A DNA stretch of 64,000 nucleotides from Tubulanus polymorphus (GCF_964204645.1 NC_134032.1:2072916-2136915); one strand, 5' to 3'. Shown: positions 33,891-46,570, counted from the first letter of the stretch. Notes: generated by a model from the sequence alone, not told the origin. Numbers and translations are program-made.

Positions 33891-36528
33891 GAAAATACAT
33901 AAAGAATGTTGAAAAAGGCCAGAACCTTATGAACCGAGCTATATCCCTCGACTACAACCATACGATGACGTAATGACGAAAGTAATGCCGTAAATAACTT
34001 GAGTAAATTCCCAATAAAACCAAATGCATTCTATAGACGACCAATCAAAATAGCCAATGGCATCAAAGGCAGCCAGATGCAGGGAGAGAACAAGCAGAGC
34101 TAGAAAAAAATTGTTGTTGTCGAAGGCACATGTTTCACCACTAGAAACTCGCAAACGGTAATGCGCTGTGCTGAGGCGACTTCTATAAGCTGACTGCCGA
34201 AATGCAAGCGCAACAAAAGATGGTTGACTATAGCTGCTAAACTACCTGTTCACCAAGAACAGGTAGTGAAGGCAAATCAGACACCGACCTCAAGTCATTG
34301 CGAACACAAGGTGTAACGTTGGTCAAAATAGAATTGATCATATTAACCAATATTGATAAAATACACGTCGTTGCAAATATAGACTTTAGAATAGTTATAG
34401 AAATTATTCAAAATATATGTAAGTCTATGATATATCTATGTCTATACATTACGGTGGCGTCCCGGGCAAGATGCTTATCTTCATTACCTTTTCTGATAGA
34501 TGACTCCTGAGCGCCTAGCAGCTGCTCGGATGTTACTTCTCTGCAGGGAGAGATGTCGTTTGCTGAGGGTAATACGATATCAGTTTAATGGAAAGCGGCG
34601 CCGTTGAACATTGTCAGAGTGAAAAGGCCGCTATAGAAATTATATTACTATTACTTTTACTACCTAACATAGATTACTTACGCATCATAGTTGGTTATGT
34701 GTTGAACCCTGGAAAAAATGTTTGGAACATTATTCGGGTCTAAAATGGGAATCAAAGCCCACGAAATATGGTACAGAAAATGTATCACTTCATTGAATTC
34801 GCAACGATATTTTCCGATATTCTATCAGGTTCTACACTGCGGTGTTACCGTATAGGCCACTTAATTCACTAGGCACAAACGAAAAAACCGAGAATGCTCG
34901 TAACCCAAGAATGCTCATAATTCTGTAACTTACCTCACGTGTCTGGTTAAACGAAGTGAATTCAGCTTTCTCGTAGAAATGGGAGTATTTTATATAATAT
35001 AAGCTAGACAAGCGTTTCCACAGCAGTATTAACTAAATATTACAATGTAAATTCAAAAGTTTGTCCAGATTTTCAACGGAAGGAATTCGAATCGACTTTC
35101 ATCGATTGGAATATCTCAATAATTCCAGCTGCGTTACTTTATAGCTATCGGCCCGAGCTTCATATTTCAAAAGGAATATCGTCCGTCCTCACCAAGTAAA
35201 TTATTTGATAGAATCTCTCGTTTTAATGGTCAATTAAAAGTCTCCTGGCACACGTAACGATTTCTTTTAAGATTTTTTCGTGGGATTACTTTTGGCCGAG
35301 CATGTTGCATACTGCCTTATGGTTTTCAATCCGGATTGAAATGAAATTTAGTATACTGAATATAACTCCTTATGGCGGCAAATTCTTTAGCAAAACAATT
35401 ATTCGGTTTATAACTTATGAAGCGAGCGAAACTGTATTAATCACAGTCTAGTCACAGTAGTCACGATGAACCGATCTTATGAACACGAATCATAAAATCC
35501 ATACGCATGAACGAATGCCCGTCTTATGTCCATTATGTCCATAGCCCAGGCCTCAGCATAAAAGAGCAGTAAGTTCACGCGGATGACCCGCGGGCCCGCA
35601 TACAGCGAGGCCAATTATCATTATTTTCATCCATCATTTGAATATAATCAAGATAAAGCACACGTTTATTCATTTCATCGGCGCATGCTTCCAAACTTAA
35701 TTGATTTTGAGGCAAACTATCGTAAAAAGAAGCAACATTTTCACCCGAAATATGCTAAAAATCAAATTGCTTCTCTTCCCTCATTTTAAAATCTTTTTCT
35801 GCGCGACCAGGACCCGATATTAGCGCGGGTGTATATACCTTACAAAAATTTCCACTTTCAAGAAAAGCGAACCCCCCAAAGACATTGGTGAAATCATTTA
35901 TCTTATTGCATCTCATTTTCGAGAGTATTCTGCACGAGTAGCATACTTCCAGGATCCGACGCGTTAGCGTGGGTACATTTACAAAAAGTTCCACTTCCAT
36001 GAAAAAAGTTCCACCATGAAATTCGATTATTTTATCTGATTTGAATCGATTATTTTTGAATGTATCTTTGTGTTTCATTGATTCAACACCAAGTCTGTAG
36101 ACGAATCAGTAACGTTTATTTCGTCATCAAAAATAATGCAAAATTACTAATGGAATATTGGAAGGTACAGAATTAATCAATTGATGCTAGGAGCCTGAAT
36201 AGGATAGGAGCTTTAACTGGTCTTTCGTTTTAGAACTTAGAAGAGCTTTGTGTCAAGGGCTTAGACTGAATCTGTAGGTCGGTTGTAGAACCAATCTAAG
36301 CTCATTTAAGTTCTAAAACCAAACCGAAAACCATTAAAAACCTCATCTTCTTAATAGCGCTATTTTCTAAAATAGACAGACATTTATGGAAAGATCTTCT
36401 GAATAAAACAATCATTAAAAAGTAGTATAGCATTGCGAAACATCAAAGTTTTTAAGAAAAGATGTTGAAAAGTAAATTTTTGTGGTATTTTATGAGACAT
36501 TAATTTGTCTTTACCGTTAAATATATAG
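33891..36528. other. Long non-coding stretch with one diverged direct repeat
   Basis: Segments near 35800-35910 and 35930-36060 share an order of short phrases (GGAC/TCCGA, TTAGCG, GTGTA/GTACATTTAC, AAAATTTCCACTTTC/AAAAGTTCCACTTCC, GAAATTCGATTATTT). They look like an old duplication. Near 36190-36330 there are phrases of the M3 family (CCAATCTAAGCTCATTT). No convincing gene was found. Confidence 0.4.
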
Positions 36529-37134
36529 TTATCTAAACGGACCAAGTGATTGTTTTCTGCGTCTGGGGCGGTGTGTTTTATCATCACTGTCAGTGATCTG
36601 TTTGTTCTTGTCGCGTTGGTGCACGTAACGCCGAAAGTCGATTTCTTGCGGCGTGGCGACCAGCGCGCGGCGACCAAACACGCCACCGTGTACATTCCGC
36701 GACGATGTAAAATCCCAGTCGATATGAAGCCGATGTTTCGGCCTAGTGAAGGCAAGACTCGGTGAACGACTGTCCCTGAGCGGTTTGCCGAACGCCACCG
36801 AAAGCTTGTCCAACGAGGCGTGTCCTAGGAACAAATTTGGAGTCAGGCCCGGACACACCGGACCACCGGCTAACGCGAGATTACTATGGCCGGAATGATG
36901 ATGGATGTTGTAAGCCGTCGCTCGCATTCGCCGGATTTTCTCGTCCATTTTTTTTCGTATTATCTCTTGTTTCCACTCGTAGTAGCCGAGTTGAAGCGTG
37001 AGCGCCGATTCGACGGCCATATTGTCCTTCTCCGCCCAACGCATCGCTTCAGAACAGTACGATTCCACTAAAGACTGCGGCACTTTCTGCGACGCTTTCT
37101 TCCGAGTCTGACGACTTTTCAGCCCCATTTTCAT
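36529..37134 (-). CDS. Unknown basic, helical protein of about 201 residues
   Basis: The frame starts at ATG (MKMGLKSRQTRKK) ten bases into an exon whose acceptor is TGTATGTTTAG at about 37146, and runs to TAA. If upstream exons are coding, the protein is longer. The N-terminus is rich in Lys/Arg, followed by a Glu/Ala/Met helical region (about 30-75, including ESALTLQLGYYEWKQEII), then a Pro/His region and a basic C-terminus (RPRRRKQ). There is no signal peptide or membrane helix, so it is probably nuclear or cytoplasmic. The even codon use and absence of repeats make it a credible terminal exon, but I cannot name a family. Confidence 0.55.
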   Translation of the reverse strand: MKMGLKSRQTRKKASQKVPQSLVESYCSEAMRWAEKDNMAVESALTLQLGYYEWKQEIIRKKMDEKIRRMRATAYNIHHHSGHSNLALAGGPVCPGLTPNLFLGHASLDKLSVAFGKPLRDSRSPSLAFTRPKHRLHIDWDFTSSRNVHGGVFGRRALVATPQEIDFRRYVHQRDKNKQITDSDDKTHRPRRRKQSLGPFR

Positions 37135-37149
37135 CGCCTTTCTAAACAT

Positions 37150-38375
37150 ACAACAGAATTGATATCGATAGAAATGGCGTGATCATTACAGAGGCTTAAA
37201 CAGAGTCTGGCTCAGGGAGGGATAGATACACTGCCAAAATAGGTCACATCATTTTAAAAGATAGGACATCCCGAAAGATAGCTCATTGGAAACATTAACC
37301 CCTGTATGGAAATAGGAATACATCACGAATTTTTCCGTTAGTTCAATAATATCGATTTTCCCTTGAAATTTCAGAGCGACATAACGACCTTTTAAGCGGG
37401 CGCTGTCTTCCCTGGAACTGGGCGGAGAGTCACGTGTATTCTATAGCGAAATTTGAATAATTTTAGAAACACCGTGATGCCGTGTGGCATAGCGAGTATA
37501 AACCACTAACAGTGAAAAGGGTCTGAAAATGTTTCCTCCAGATGATAATCGGTTCCTGGAGATGATTACTAGGAATAGGAAAATGTAGTCAAAAAGTCGA
37601 TTTGACATAAGGAACATTTCATATTTTCTTTTTGTGCAGCTCAATAACAGCTCAGGATGTTACTTTTAGAAATTGACCTTGTCACGCTGAGTGTGGGTTT
37701 TACATCGCCACAGACAACAGGTGAACTTAAAATCTAACCAAGACTGTTTGACCTCCTCACCTGACGAAGGTATGTCTCTTTGGAACGGAACTTTACGTTT
37801 TTTACTTTAACTTCTATTAATACAGAATAATTCAAATTTTATTATCAATCTATTTTTTTTAAGATTTGTATTCAAATTCATTTGAAAAACCAATGAAATC
37901 TAGAATAAAAGAACACGACATTTCGGACTCTCGCTCTCCCCATCCCTGTAGTGGGTTACAATTGTATCAAGAATACACATGATGACACTATACAAGATAC
38001 CTACCACAAATATACAACGGATCCTGATACAACCTTACAACCGACTCGCATTTGTAGCGCTATTGTTGTGTGAATGCAGTTAGCGAGTGCAATAACGTTG
38101 ATACCGGAAGGAGTCGGTTTCAACGGTTTGTAACCCCTGGAAACCAGAAAGACGCGTCCAAAATGGAAACGACACCAGCAGCGAACTCACCGTCCGTTTC
38201 AACAGCTCTGAATAATACAACACGTTTGTACGCGCGTGATGAGAGTGTCTATCGATTATGTTAAGCCGTTACAAATCTATCGATTATCAGCGAATCGTTA
38301 CGATAAAATGTCTCGTTTGTATCGAGTCAGTATTGAAAGTTCATTCAGCAGCAGTGCTCGAATACAGTTATAATA
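37150..38375. other. Possible 5' region of the preceding minus-strand gene; no clear exon
   Basis: Two minus-strand donor-like sites (GTGAGG at about 37758 and GTGAGT at about 38188) could belong to untranslated first exons of the gene at 36529-37134. A plus-strand 64-codon frame at 38070 has no support. Nothing else was seen. Confidence 0.35.
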
Positions 38376-40290
38376 CACTGGGTTTGAACTCGAGAGACAT
38401 CCTCTATTCAGTATCAGGACCGCTCTGAATCAGTGTCAGTAATTACTGGGTTCGAACCCGGGAAACCCCTGTACATCCTCTATTCAGCATCAGGACCGCC
38501 CTGAATCAGTGTCAGTAATTACTGGGTTCGAACCCGGGAAACCCCTGTACATCCTCTATTCAGTATCAGGACCGCTCTGAATCAGTGTCAGTAATTACTG
38601 GGTTCGAACCCGGGAAACCCCTGTACATCCTCTATTCAGTATCAGGACCGCTCTGAATCAGTGTCAGTAATTACTGGGTTCGAACCCGGGAAACCCCTGT
38701 ACATCCTCTATTCAGCATCAGGACCGCCCTGAATCAGTGTCAGTAATTACTGGCTTCGAACCCGGGACACCCCTGTACATCCTCTATTCAGTATCAGGAC
38801 CGCTCTGAATCAGTGTCAGTAATTACTGGGTTCGAACCCGGGAAACCCCTGTACATCCTCTATTCAGTATCAGGACCGCCCTGAATCAGTGTCAGTAATT
38901 ACTGGGTTTGAACCCGGGACAACCCTGTAAATCCTATATTCAGCATCAGGACCGCTCTGAATCAGTGTCAGTAATTACTGGGTTTGAACTCGGTTCGAAC
39001 TCCTCTATTCAGTAACAGGACCACTCTGAATCAGTGTCAGTAATTACTGGGTTTGAACCTGGGACAACCCTGAAAATCCTATATTCAGCATCAGGACCGC
39101 CCTGAATCAGTGTCAGTAATTACTGGGTTTGAACCTCGGACAACCCTGTACATCCTCTATTCAGCATCAGGACCGCTCTGAATCAGTGTCAGTAATTACT
39201 GGGTTTGAACTCGGTTCGAACTCCTCTATTCAGTATCAGGACCGCTCTGAATCAGTGTCAGTAATTACTGGGTTTGAACTCGGTTCGAACTCCTCTATTC
39301 AGTATCAGTACCACTCTGAATCAGTGTCAGTAATTACTGGGTTCGAACCCGGGACACCCCTGTACATCCTCTATTCAGTATCAGGACCGCCCTGAATCAG
39401 TGTCAGTAATTACTGGGTTTGAACTCGGTTCGAACTCCTCTATTCAGTATCAGGACCGCTCTGAATCAGTGTCAGTAATTACTGGGTTTGAACCTGGGAC
39501 AACCCTGAAAATCCTATATTCAGCATCAGGACCGCCCTGAATCAGTGTCAGTAATTACTGGGTTTGAACCTCGGACAACCCTGCACATCCTCTATTCAGC
39601 ATCAGGACCGCTCTGAATCAGTGTCAGTAATTACTGGGTTTGAACTCGGTTCGAACTCCTCTATTCAGTATCAGGACCACTCTGAATCAGTGTCAGTAAT
39701 TACTGGGTTCGAACCCGGGACACCCCTGTACATCCTCTATTCAGTATCAGGACCGCCCTGAATCAGTATCAGTAATTACTGGGTTTGAACCTCGGACAAC
39801 CCTGTACATCCTCTATTCAGCATCAGTACCGCTCTGAATCAGTGTCAGTAATTACTGGCTTTGAACCCGGGACAACCCTGTACATCCTCTATTCAGCATC
39901 AGGACCGCTCTAAATCAGTATCAGTAATTACTGGGTTTGAACTCGGTTTGAACTCCTCTATTCAGTAACAGGACCGCTCTGAATCAGTGTCAGTAATTAC
40001 TGGGTTCGCACCCGGGAAACCCCTGTACATCCTCTATTCAGCATCAGGACCGCTCTAAATCAGTATCAGTAATTACTGGGTTTGAACTCGGTTTGAACTC
40101 CTCTATTCAGTAACAGGACCACTCTGAATCAGTGTCAGTAATTACTGGGTTCGAACCCGGGAAACCCCTGTACATCCCCTATTCAGCATCAGGACGCCCT
40201 GAATCAGTATCAGTAATTACTGGGTTCGAACCCGGGACACCCTGGACATCTTATACTCAGCATCAGGACTCTCAGCATCACTATTCGGCA
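38376..40290 (+). repeat. Minisatellite, unit about 76 bp, about 25 copies, with a B-box in most units
   Basis: The unit runs CTGGGTTCGAACCCGGGA, CACCCCTGTACATCC, CTATTCAGTATCAGGACCGC, then CTGAATCAGTGTCAGTAATTA. Some units have the shortened form GGGTTTGAACTCGGTTCGAA, so at least two unit types alternate. GGTTCGAACCC matches the pol III B-box consensus in many units. Copies diverge toward both ends of the array. Confidence 0.96.
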
Positions 40291-40782
40291 TCCTAAACTC
40301 AGCCTCCGACTATCCCGCTAGATGGCGAGGGTGTCAATAATACCTCAATCATATTGGTGAAACATTGTTGAGTCCAGGTTGTAACGACAATATAGAAATC
40401 GACCTTCACCTTGAATTGCGTTAGAGATTTTAAAAATGAATCAAATAAAATCTAAAACCATAATACATACATGTGCATAATACATGAAGTAATAAGCACC
40501 CGTGAAAAGCACTTGAAACACACATTAACCAATTGAAACTGTCAGATCAAACATGACATTTTGAGCAAACCATAATGGACGCAAATTAAAGTGCTTGATC
40601 CAATTGACATCTGAATCGTGTCTCGCACACCGACGGTTATGAATAAATAATTGGGGCGTTAATTGATTGCAGCAGACTTTATAGCGAATATGACCATTTC
40701 ATAATCGTTATTCCTTAATGAACGAAGCCTCGGTAAAAAACTCCGTTATTGTCAGAGCTAAAGAATCCGTCTAATATCTGCA

Positions 40783-42587
40783 ATGAGGTCCTTTAACGGC
40801 TGCCTATTAGCGTTTATATTCACCGCTCTGATCTGCTGTAAATGTTACCCATGCCGGGCACTGCCGCAACAGCAGCGGCGGCAGACGTCGTTTAAGCGGT
40901 CTACTGCGGGCACTGCTGCGAGATTGTCCGTTTCGGCGACAGTTACGAATTTGAAATCACGGTTACGATGTTCGGAAGCGTGCACCTTGCGAGCGGATTG
41001 CCGTGCGATGAGCTTCACGCGTCGCGGTCCGAAATCATCCGTTTGTCAACTGTTTCGTAAAGACGAAATGTCGACCACGTTCCCGATCCCGATCTGGGCA
41101 GATGGTGAGTAAAAAAATGTTATTTAATTTCGATAATAGACTTAGTCCAGCTCGCTGCTTACAGCGAGCGGGTAGAAATGCGTGACCCCGTTTTGGGAGC
41201 AAGACCAGTAGTGATTAACAAGCGGGTTCGCCTCTCACTATGATAACGCTCTTCAACAAGCTTAGGAATCCATCAATTGATATTGATATTGCACCATTTT
41301 ACATTGTAGATGTACACCCCCTTCATAATTTACGTAAATAGTTACAATTTTCTTTGTAAATGATCTGATAAAAAAATAGAAATCAATCTGCCAAATAGTC
41401 TGAACCGACAAGCAACGAACTGGGGTTTATTTTGTTGGTTGCTAAATTTGGTACTTCGAGATTTGGGCAATAACTATATATGCTGGGCTGAAGATTATTT
41501 TTTCATTTTTATGTTTTAGAACATGTGGAATTTCTATTCCTTGCTTCGCGCGATCTATTTTGTGATTCGTCAACTTTCTTTTCGTTTTCAATTGTAGCGT
41601 CCTATATACCTTGCCCGAAAGACCCGGGTTACGTGCAGAGCGTCGCGGGGGACCAGTGTTTCTACGTCATACCGGGAACCCGTAAAAGCTGGCTCGATAG
41701 CTTCACACACTGCAAAAATACTGGTCTCAGACTCGCGGAACCGAGAACTCGACAAACAATGGATTCTCTGGCTGAACGTATCAAGCAGCAATATACAGCA
41801 GGTAAATATCTAGATTAACTCACTGTTAATGAGGTGACCTTGAGAATCCCACCACAACAAGCCTTCTGTGGCAATCGAGGATCGTACTTGCGGTGGGCGA
41901 GCGTCCACTAGGTGTCACTAGTCGTCTTTCGATCGTCCGAGCACCAATTTCTGTACATTCCAGTCGAAATCAGATTAACTTTGTAGTAAGAACTACACCG
42001 ACTGAACGTTGCAATCCTTCATGGCCACCGTGCCACACCCGATGGATCTTCACTTGCCACAAGCGGATCCTATATTGCCACAGTTGATGTCCTATTGCAC
42101 TCTAGCGACACCTGGTGGATCCTCACTCGCCACAAGTGGAATTCTCTATTGCCGCAGTAGTTGATGTCCTACTGCACACTAGCGACACCTGTTGGGTCTA
42201 CATTTGCCACATGTAGAAGAAATCATATATAACCGCGGTAATCGAGGTCCTACTGTACACTAGCGACACCTGGTGGATCCTCACTTGCCACTAGTGGAAT
42301 CCTCTATTGCTGCAGTAGTTCTAAACGACGTGTCTCTTCTTTTCATTGATTTAGTGTACATGCACATAGGGGGCGCTTTCATCGATGGTCGATGGAAATG
42401 GAAAACTTCGAACGCTTCGATAGACTATGATTACTGGACCGACGGCGAACCGAATGACGACCCGAATTCGGGTCCGATCTGTTTATCCCTGTTGAACGGC
42501 GAACTGACTTGGATCGACGTGAAATGTAACAACCCTGCGGAAACATGGCCGTTCGTGTGCGAAAAAACGCACGTCGACGGAAACTAA
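40783..42587 (+). CDS. Secreted C-type lectin with N-terminal Cys-rich (PAN-like) region
   Basis: Three exons with matching phase 1 junctions: 40783-41104, 41598-41801, 42355-42587, giving 252 residues. A signal peptide (about 1-26) is followed by a basic, low-complexity region. A short Cys-containing segment (about 62-95, CSEAC...CRAMSF...CQLF) resembles half of a PAN/apple module. The lectin domain runs from C113 to near the end, with the WLDSFTHC helix, the Ca-site-2 motif EPN (in DGEPNDDP, preceded by DYDYWT), and WIDVKC as the second Ca-binding element. EPN predicts Ca-dependent mannose/GlcNAc-type sugar binding. The family commonly acts in pathogen recognition or agglutination, but its role here is unknown. 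AATAAA at 42744 is a possible polyadenylation signal. Confidence 0.9.
41890..42330 (+). repeat. Short repeat in lectin intron 2 (CACCTGGTGGATCC module)
   Basis: Four or five imperfect copies of about 75 bp contain CTAGCGACACCTGGTGGATC, then CACTTGCCACAAGTGGAATC, then CTATTGCCGCAGTAGT. Single related modules occur at 60648-60720 and 62895-62980 in another gene's introns. Confidence 0.8.
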
Positions 42588-42599
42588 TAAACTAAGGCG

Positions 42600-43137
42600 A
42601 TTCCAATTAATATCGGGACAACATTTATTTTTGCAAATCTTTTTATTCACGGAATGAATCGTTCACGAATTTAAAATCGCACGTAAATATAGATAATCGC
42701 ATTCACGATTTGTCGAAGTTAACTGCCTCTGAAAAAAAAATCGAATAAACATTTGCGAATATCATTAGAATGCCGAGATTTTTTCCGCTTCCCAAAACCG
42801 AACCGAGCAAAGCTATTTGTCGACAATGGTAGAACGTGTGCCTAAGGCTTTAAGCCGAATGCGCATGGCGAGGAAGCACTTTTTCCTCGTCGAAAACGTT
42901 TTCGATGCGCTTTTCTATCAAAACAGAAGAAAACACCGAACCGAAAAACGTTTTTTGCGATGCAAGAGAAGTATAAACTGCTCGATTTGCGTTTCACAAA
43001 AAATCCACGGCCGAATAACCATTCGTTAACGAGCAATCGGTGCATCAGAAAACTTTTTGCGAAAATGCCGGTACTGCTCGAAATACCGTGTGCGTCGGGC
43101 ACAGAACAAAGCCTAAAAAGATTTTATTTCGTGGGTA
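42600..43137. other. 3' flank of the lectin gene
   Basis: Contains the likely polyadenylation signal at 42744 and otherwise only short unsupported frames. Confidence 0.4.
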
Positions 43138-43829
43138 AAAGTCTATCCCAGTGGTTATGACCGCGGCATTTCACTCTCAAAGAGCCAGTATCAACAACAA
43201 TTTAATTGATACTGACAGCTTTAAGTGGTCAAACTCACCATGAGCATCGCTGACTCGCTGGACCCCAGCTGCTTGTTGCTATGGTTACAGGCAAGAGTGA
43301 ATAAAGAGCAAAACTTTTCCACACTTAATCCAAGAAAATGAAGTAATAAGCAATGAAAATTCAGTTTTGAAGTCTTGTTGCATTCAAGAGTGAATATTTT
43401 CGCTGGATGCTGAAGTCAGTGTTTACATAATGAAGTGTCAAAACCAATTTCCAAGTTGAAAGATTATATTTAGATGGTGTTTCAAGCAAAACAACACCAC
43501 TCGACTCATGAGATGATTCCAGATTATATATGCTCACACTCTGAGGAGTTTATAGATGTACAAAATCAATCAGATTGAATTTGCCACATGACATGATTAT
43601 TCCCAAAATGAAACTAAAAATCCAAGAAAGGATTTTGTAAAATTATAAAAATTGGAATTTTATATCCTTTAATGAATGGCCAGTTGATGGTATATTATTC
43701 ACTCTTGAATGCAGTAGTCGCTTGACCTCAATTACTCGTAAGGCTGAGTGATAAAAACCACAGGGATCCTGATATGTTAGTGTAACAACTCTTTGATGCA
43801 CCGCGGTCATAACTACTGGGATAGACTTT
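43138..43829. mobile_element. Terminal-inverted-repeat element, about 690 bp
   Basis: The ends AAAGTCTATCCCAGTGGTTA and TAACTACTGGGATAGACTTT are complementary, extending inward through GACCGCGG and CCGCGGTC, about 28 bp in all. The interior is AT-rich and non-coding, so this is a non-autonomous DNA transposon. Confidence 0.85.
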
Positions 43830-43953
43830 AGATGTGTGCGCTAGGCGCAAGAAGCTCCAGCTTCGGTCGGAAAGACAAACGCGATGCTGATCACGGAATA
43901 ACTTCCGAATGCAATTTTCGATTCAAGCAAACAAATTTTGCAGGCCTACTGTT

Positions 43954-43987
<34 letters not shown>

Positions 43988-44939
43988 CGTCGTTGTTGTT
44001 GTTGTTGTTGGTGAATCGATTTAGGGGGCAAACATTTTCCCCCGGGTAGGCCTAAATTTTGGCCACGGTTAACAATCAACTCATTTCTTACCTCCCAAAA
44101 ATGTCTTCATCGTAGTTGATTTGGGAAGTATGTTCAGCACCTGTGAAAACAAAAAATAATGTAACATCAGGCGCCAGTTTAATAGGGAAGTTTCCAGGCG
44201 CCATTTTTATTTGAGGCGGTCCCAGAGGTCCCGCATTGTTGGACAGATTTCAACATTTTTTAAACTAGAACCTCTAGCGCGATCAATTGTCATCCATCCC
44301 TCTTTTGGCACATAATTTAAACTTGTGAATCGTTAGAAAGGTGACAATTTCTATTTTTCTGACGGTGTTTATCGCATTTTCTCGGCTGCCACAATCGAAC
44401 ACGGTTACAGTTTAAAAAAGATACGTCACTCTTAGGAAGGCGGAATAAAAAATTGGTAATTTTGTACTCATTAACCTTTTCATTTTTTGAAATGCAATTT
44501 GGAATTTTTCACTGCATATCGAGTTTTATCTGAGGGTTTTGTTGATATTGCATTTGTAAAAAAAAATATCCTCATAAAAACGCGCGTGGCCACTGGCAAC
44601 TTCCATATAGACTTGATCGACCCGGGTTTATCATGTCAGATGCAACCAGTGCCCTCAATCCAAACATGCCTAAATCAGCAGTTCCCACGAGACAAGTATC
44701 AATCGGCATCTTGTCTGGAGCACTCCCCGCACAGAATGAACCAGTGTGCAGCCTGGTTCGGAGCCTCCCTAACCACCTCATTCGCGTCTTACCTGTTTTG
44801 GTTTTGTTGCCTCCTACACCAACAGCTGGCTGAACTAGAAAGTGAACCGAATAGAATAAAAATCTCGTTGCGGTTAAGCACTGAGATGAGCATCTTAAAA
44901 CTACAGCTGGATACGAAACCCACAATGGGGGTTTATTCA
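43830..44939. other. Non-coding stretch including a (GTT)n microsatellite
   Basis: A pure (GTT/TTG)n tract with two interruptions lies at about 43950-44010 and reads as polyglutamine on the minus strand. The remainder has overlapping frames on both strands at 44487-45006 with no domain. It adjoins the hammerhead-unit array and may be the body of its parent element. Confidence 0.5.
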
Positions 44940-45480
44940 ACTGATATCCCTGACTATTAGGATATAGTCGAAATGTTGAATAAACTACACTAGCTCGAGG
45001 AAACATTTTAGACTCCTTTTATTCTTAGTGTGCAGGGATTTTATATTATCTTTACAACACGGACTCAGAGTGTTTCATCAATGGTTATAATGAGGACAAC
45101 ATCAGTATTCCTGAAGATGACTATTATGATAAAGTCGAAACGTTGAATAAACTACACTAGCTCAAGGAATACAGTATTCCTGAAGATGACTATTAGGATA
45201 TAGTGGAAACGTTGAATAAACTACACTAGCTCGAGGAAACATTTCAGGATCTTTTTATTCTTAGTGTGCAGGGATTTTATATTATCTTTACAACACGGAC
45301 TCAGAGTGTTTCACCAATGGTTATAATGAGGACAACATCAGTATTCCTGAAGATGACTATTAGGATATAGTCGAAACTTTGAATAAACTACACTAGCTCA
45401 AGGAAACATTTCAGACTCTTTTTATTCTTAGTGTGCAGGGATTTTATATTATCTTTGCAACACGGACTCAGTGTGACACC
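44940..45480 (+). repeat. Third hammerhead-unit array
   Basis: About three and a half units of the 168-bp repeat. Cores: a truncated one at about 44948, then CTGAAGA at 45111, 45180 and 45347, each followed by stem II and GAAAC. The copy at 45180 has GTGGAAAC instead of GTCGAAAC, and the copy at 45347 has TTT at the cleavage triplet. The copies at 45111 and 45180 are only 69 bases apart, so one unit is shortened. Confidence 0.85.
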
Positions 45481-45710
45481 GATGGCAATTGGTTAAGTTT
45501 TCAAATGTTCTTCAAGAGAAAATATGATTGGATTTCAATTGAAATGTAAAATAAATGAGGACACGCTCCAAGTACGGTGGTGGCCCGTTGCTGGATAGCG
45601 GTTCGTTCATACAAACCCTTTGAAACCCGTTAATCCACTCACGGGTTAACGCACCTGACTGGTCACCATTCACGATACTGACCAGACAAACCTCTAACAC
45701 GTCACTTGTC

Positions 45711-45780
45711 TATCGGGTTAGTGGTTAGCATGATCGGCTGCCATGCCAGGGATCGGCGGTTCGAGTCCCGCTGGGGTAAG
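45711..45780 (+). repeat. tRNA-Gly-like sequence (tRNA pseudogene or SINE head)
   Basis: The order of parts is that of a tRNA: A-box-like TTAGTGGTTAGCATGATCGG, an anticodon-loop-like TGCCATG that would read GCC (Gly), and a B-box GGTTCGAGTCC. The acceptor and T stems have several mismatches, so a functional tRNA is unlikely. It may be the 5' head of a SINE. The AT-rich stretch after it shares TTTTTCAAGGCGTCG with 7980-8000. Confidence 0.5.
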
Positions 45781-46570
45781 TGTTATTGACTGGCTCATGT
45801 TAAATTCATTTTATACAGTTTTCAAAATCTTTATAAATTCCATTAATAAATTATTATTCATATTAATATAATAATCAAGCAATATATGTTTTATTTTTCA
45901 AGGCGTCGCTAAACTGTCAAGTTAGTTTTCTTATCTATTAAAAGCATTATTTACTTACTTATGGGATATCCAGCGCTTTCCTCAACTGTCCCTAGGGGCG
46001 CTGAAACTAATAATAAATCGTAGTCAGATAATCGATCGAGTTAAAAGTCTCAGAGTCCACGGTAAAATTTACAGAATTTTTTATTGGGAATTCCAGTTCC
46101 AGTTCGCGTGAATGCTCCTCCATCCAGCCTGAACCGGCCAGCGACTGATTGGGGTTTATTTTTATTGGCTGCCCAATTTCAATACATTAACACAATCAAA
46201 GATTTCAAGTAATGAACACGGAATACTTGAAGAATAGATATTAATTTTTATATTCAAGTTTTTTAACAAACGGATAATTTTTTCGTAATTTCAATGTCAT
46301 GTATTTCACCGAAAATTGCATCTTTAATTTTCCTATTTCTAACCTAATAAAGTGTTAAGATTACACTATGTAGACAGTGCGCTATATCAAGAAAATGAAT
46401 TATTATCAATACTAATATCATAATCGGATGTTGTCCAAACACTGGCTTCAAAATAATGTACAGACAAAAGTTTCTTAGCCGTAAAGTAATCAATCAAGAA
46501 CACAATTCGTAAACAGTAGGGTCTATATAGTAGTCAACGATAACCACACTAAAACGTGGTGAACGGATAA
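45781..46570. other. AT-rich non-coding stretch, possible SINE body
   Basis: TTTTCAAGGCGTCG and TTAGTTTTCTTATC (45895-45935) resemble 7980-8030. No gene was found. Confidence 0.35.

Noticed and set aside
38376-40290. CRISPR-like array
   Set aside because: The whole unit repeats without unique spacers, and the context is an intron-rich animal genome.
43891-44079. Polyglutamine protein on the minus strand
   Set aside because: It is only the (GTT)n microsatellite read in one frame, with no flanking coding evidence.
45711-45780. Functional tRNA-Gly gene
   Set aside because: A- and B-box strings are good, but the acceptor, anticodon and T stems each contain mismatches. A pseudogene or SINE head is more likely.
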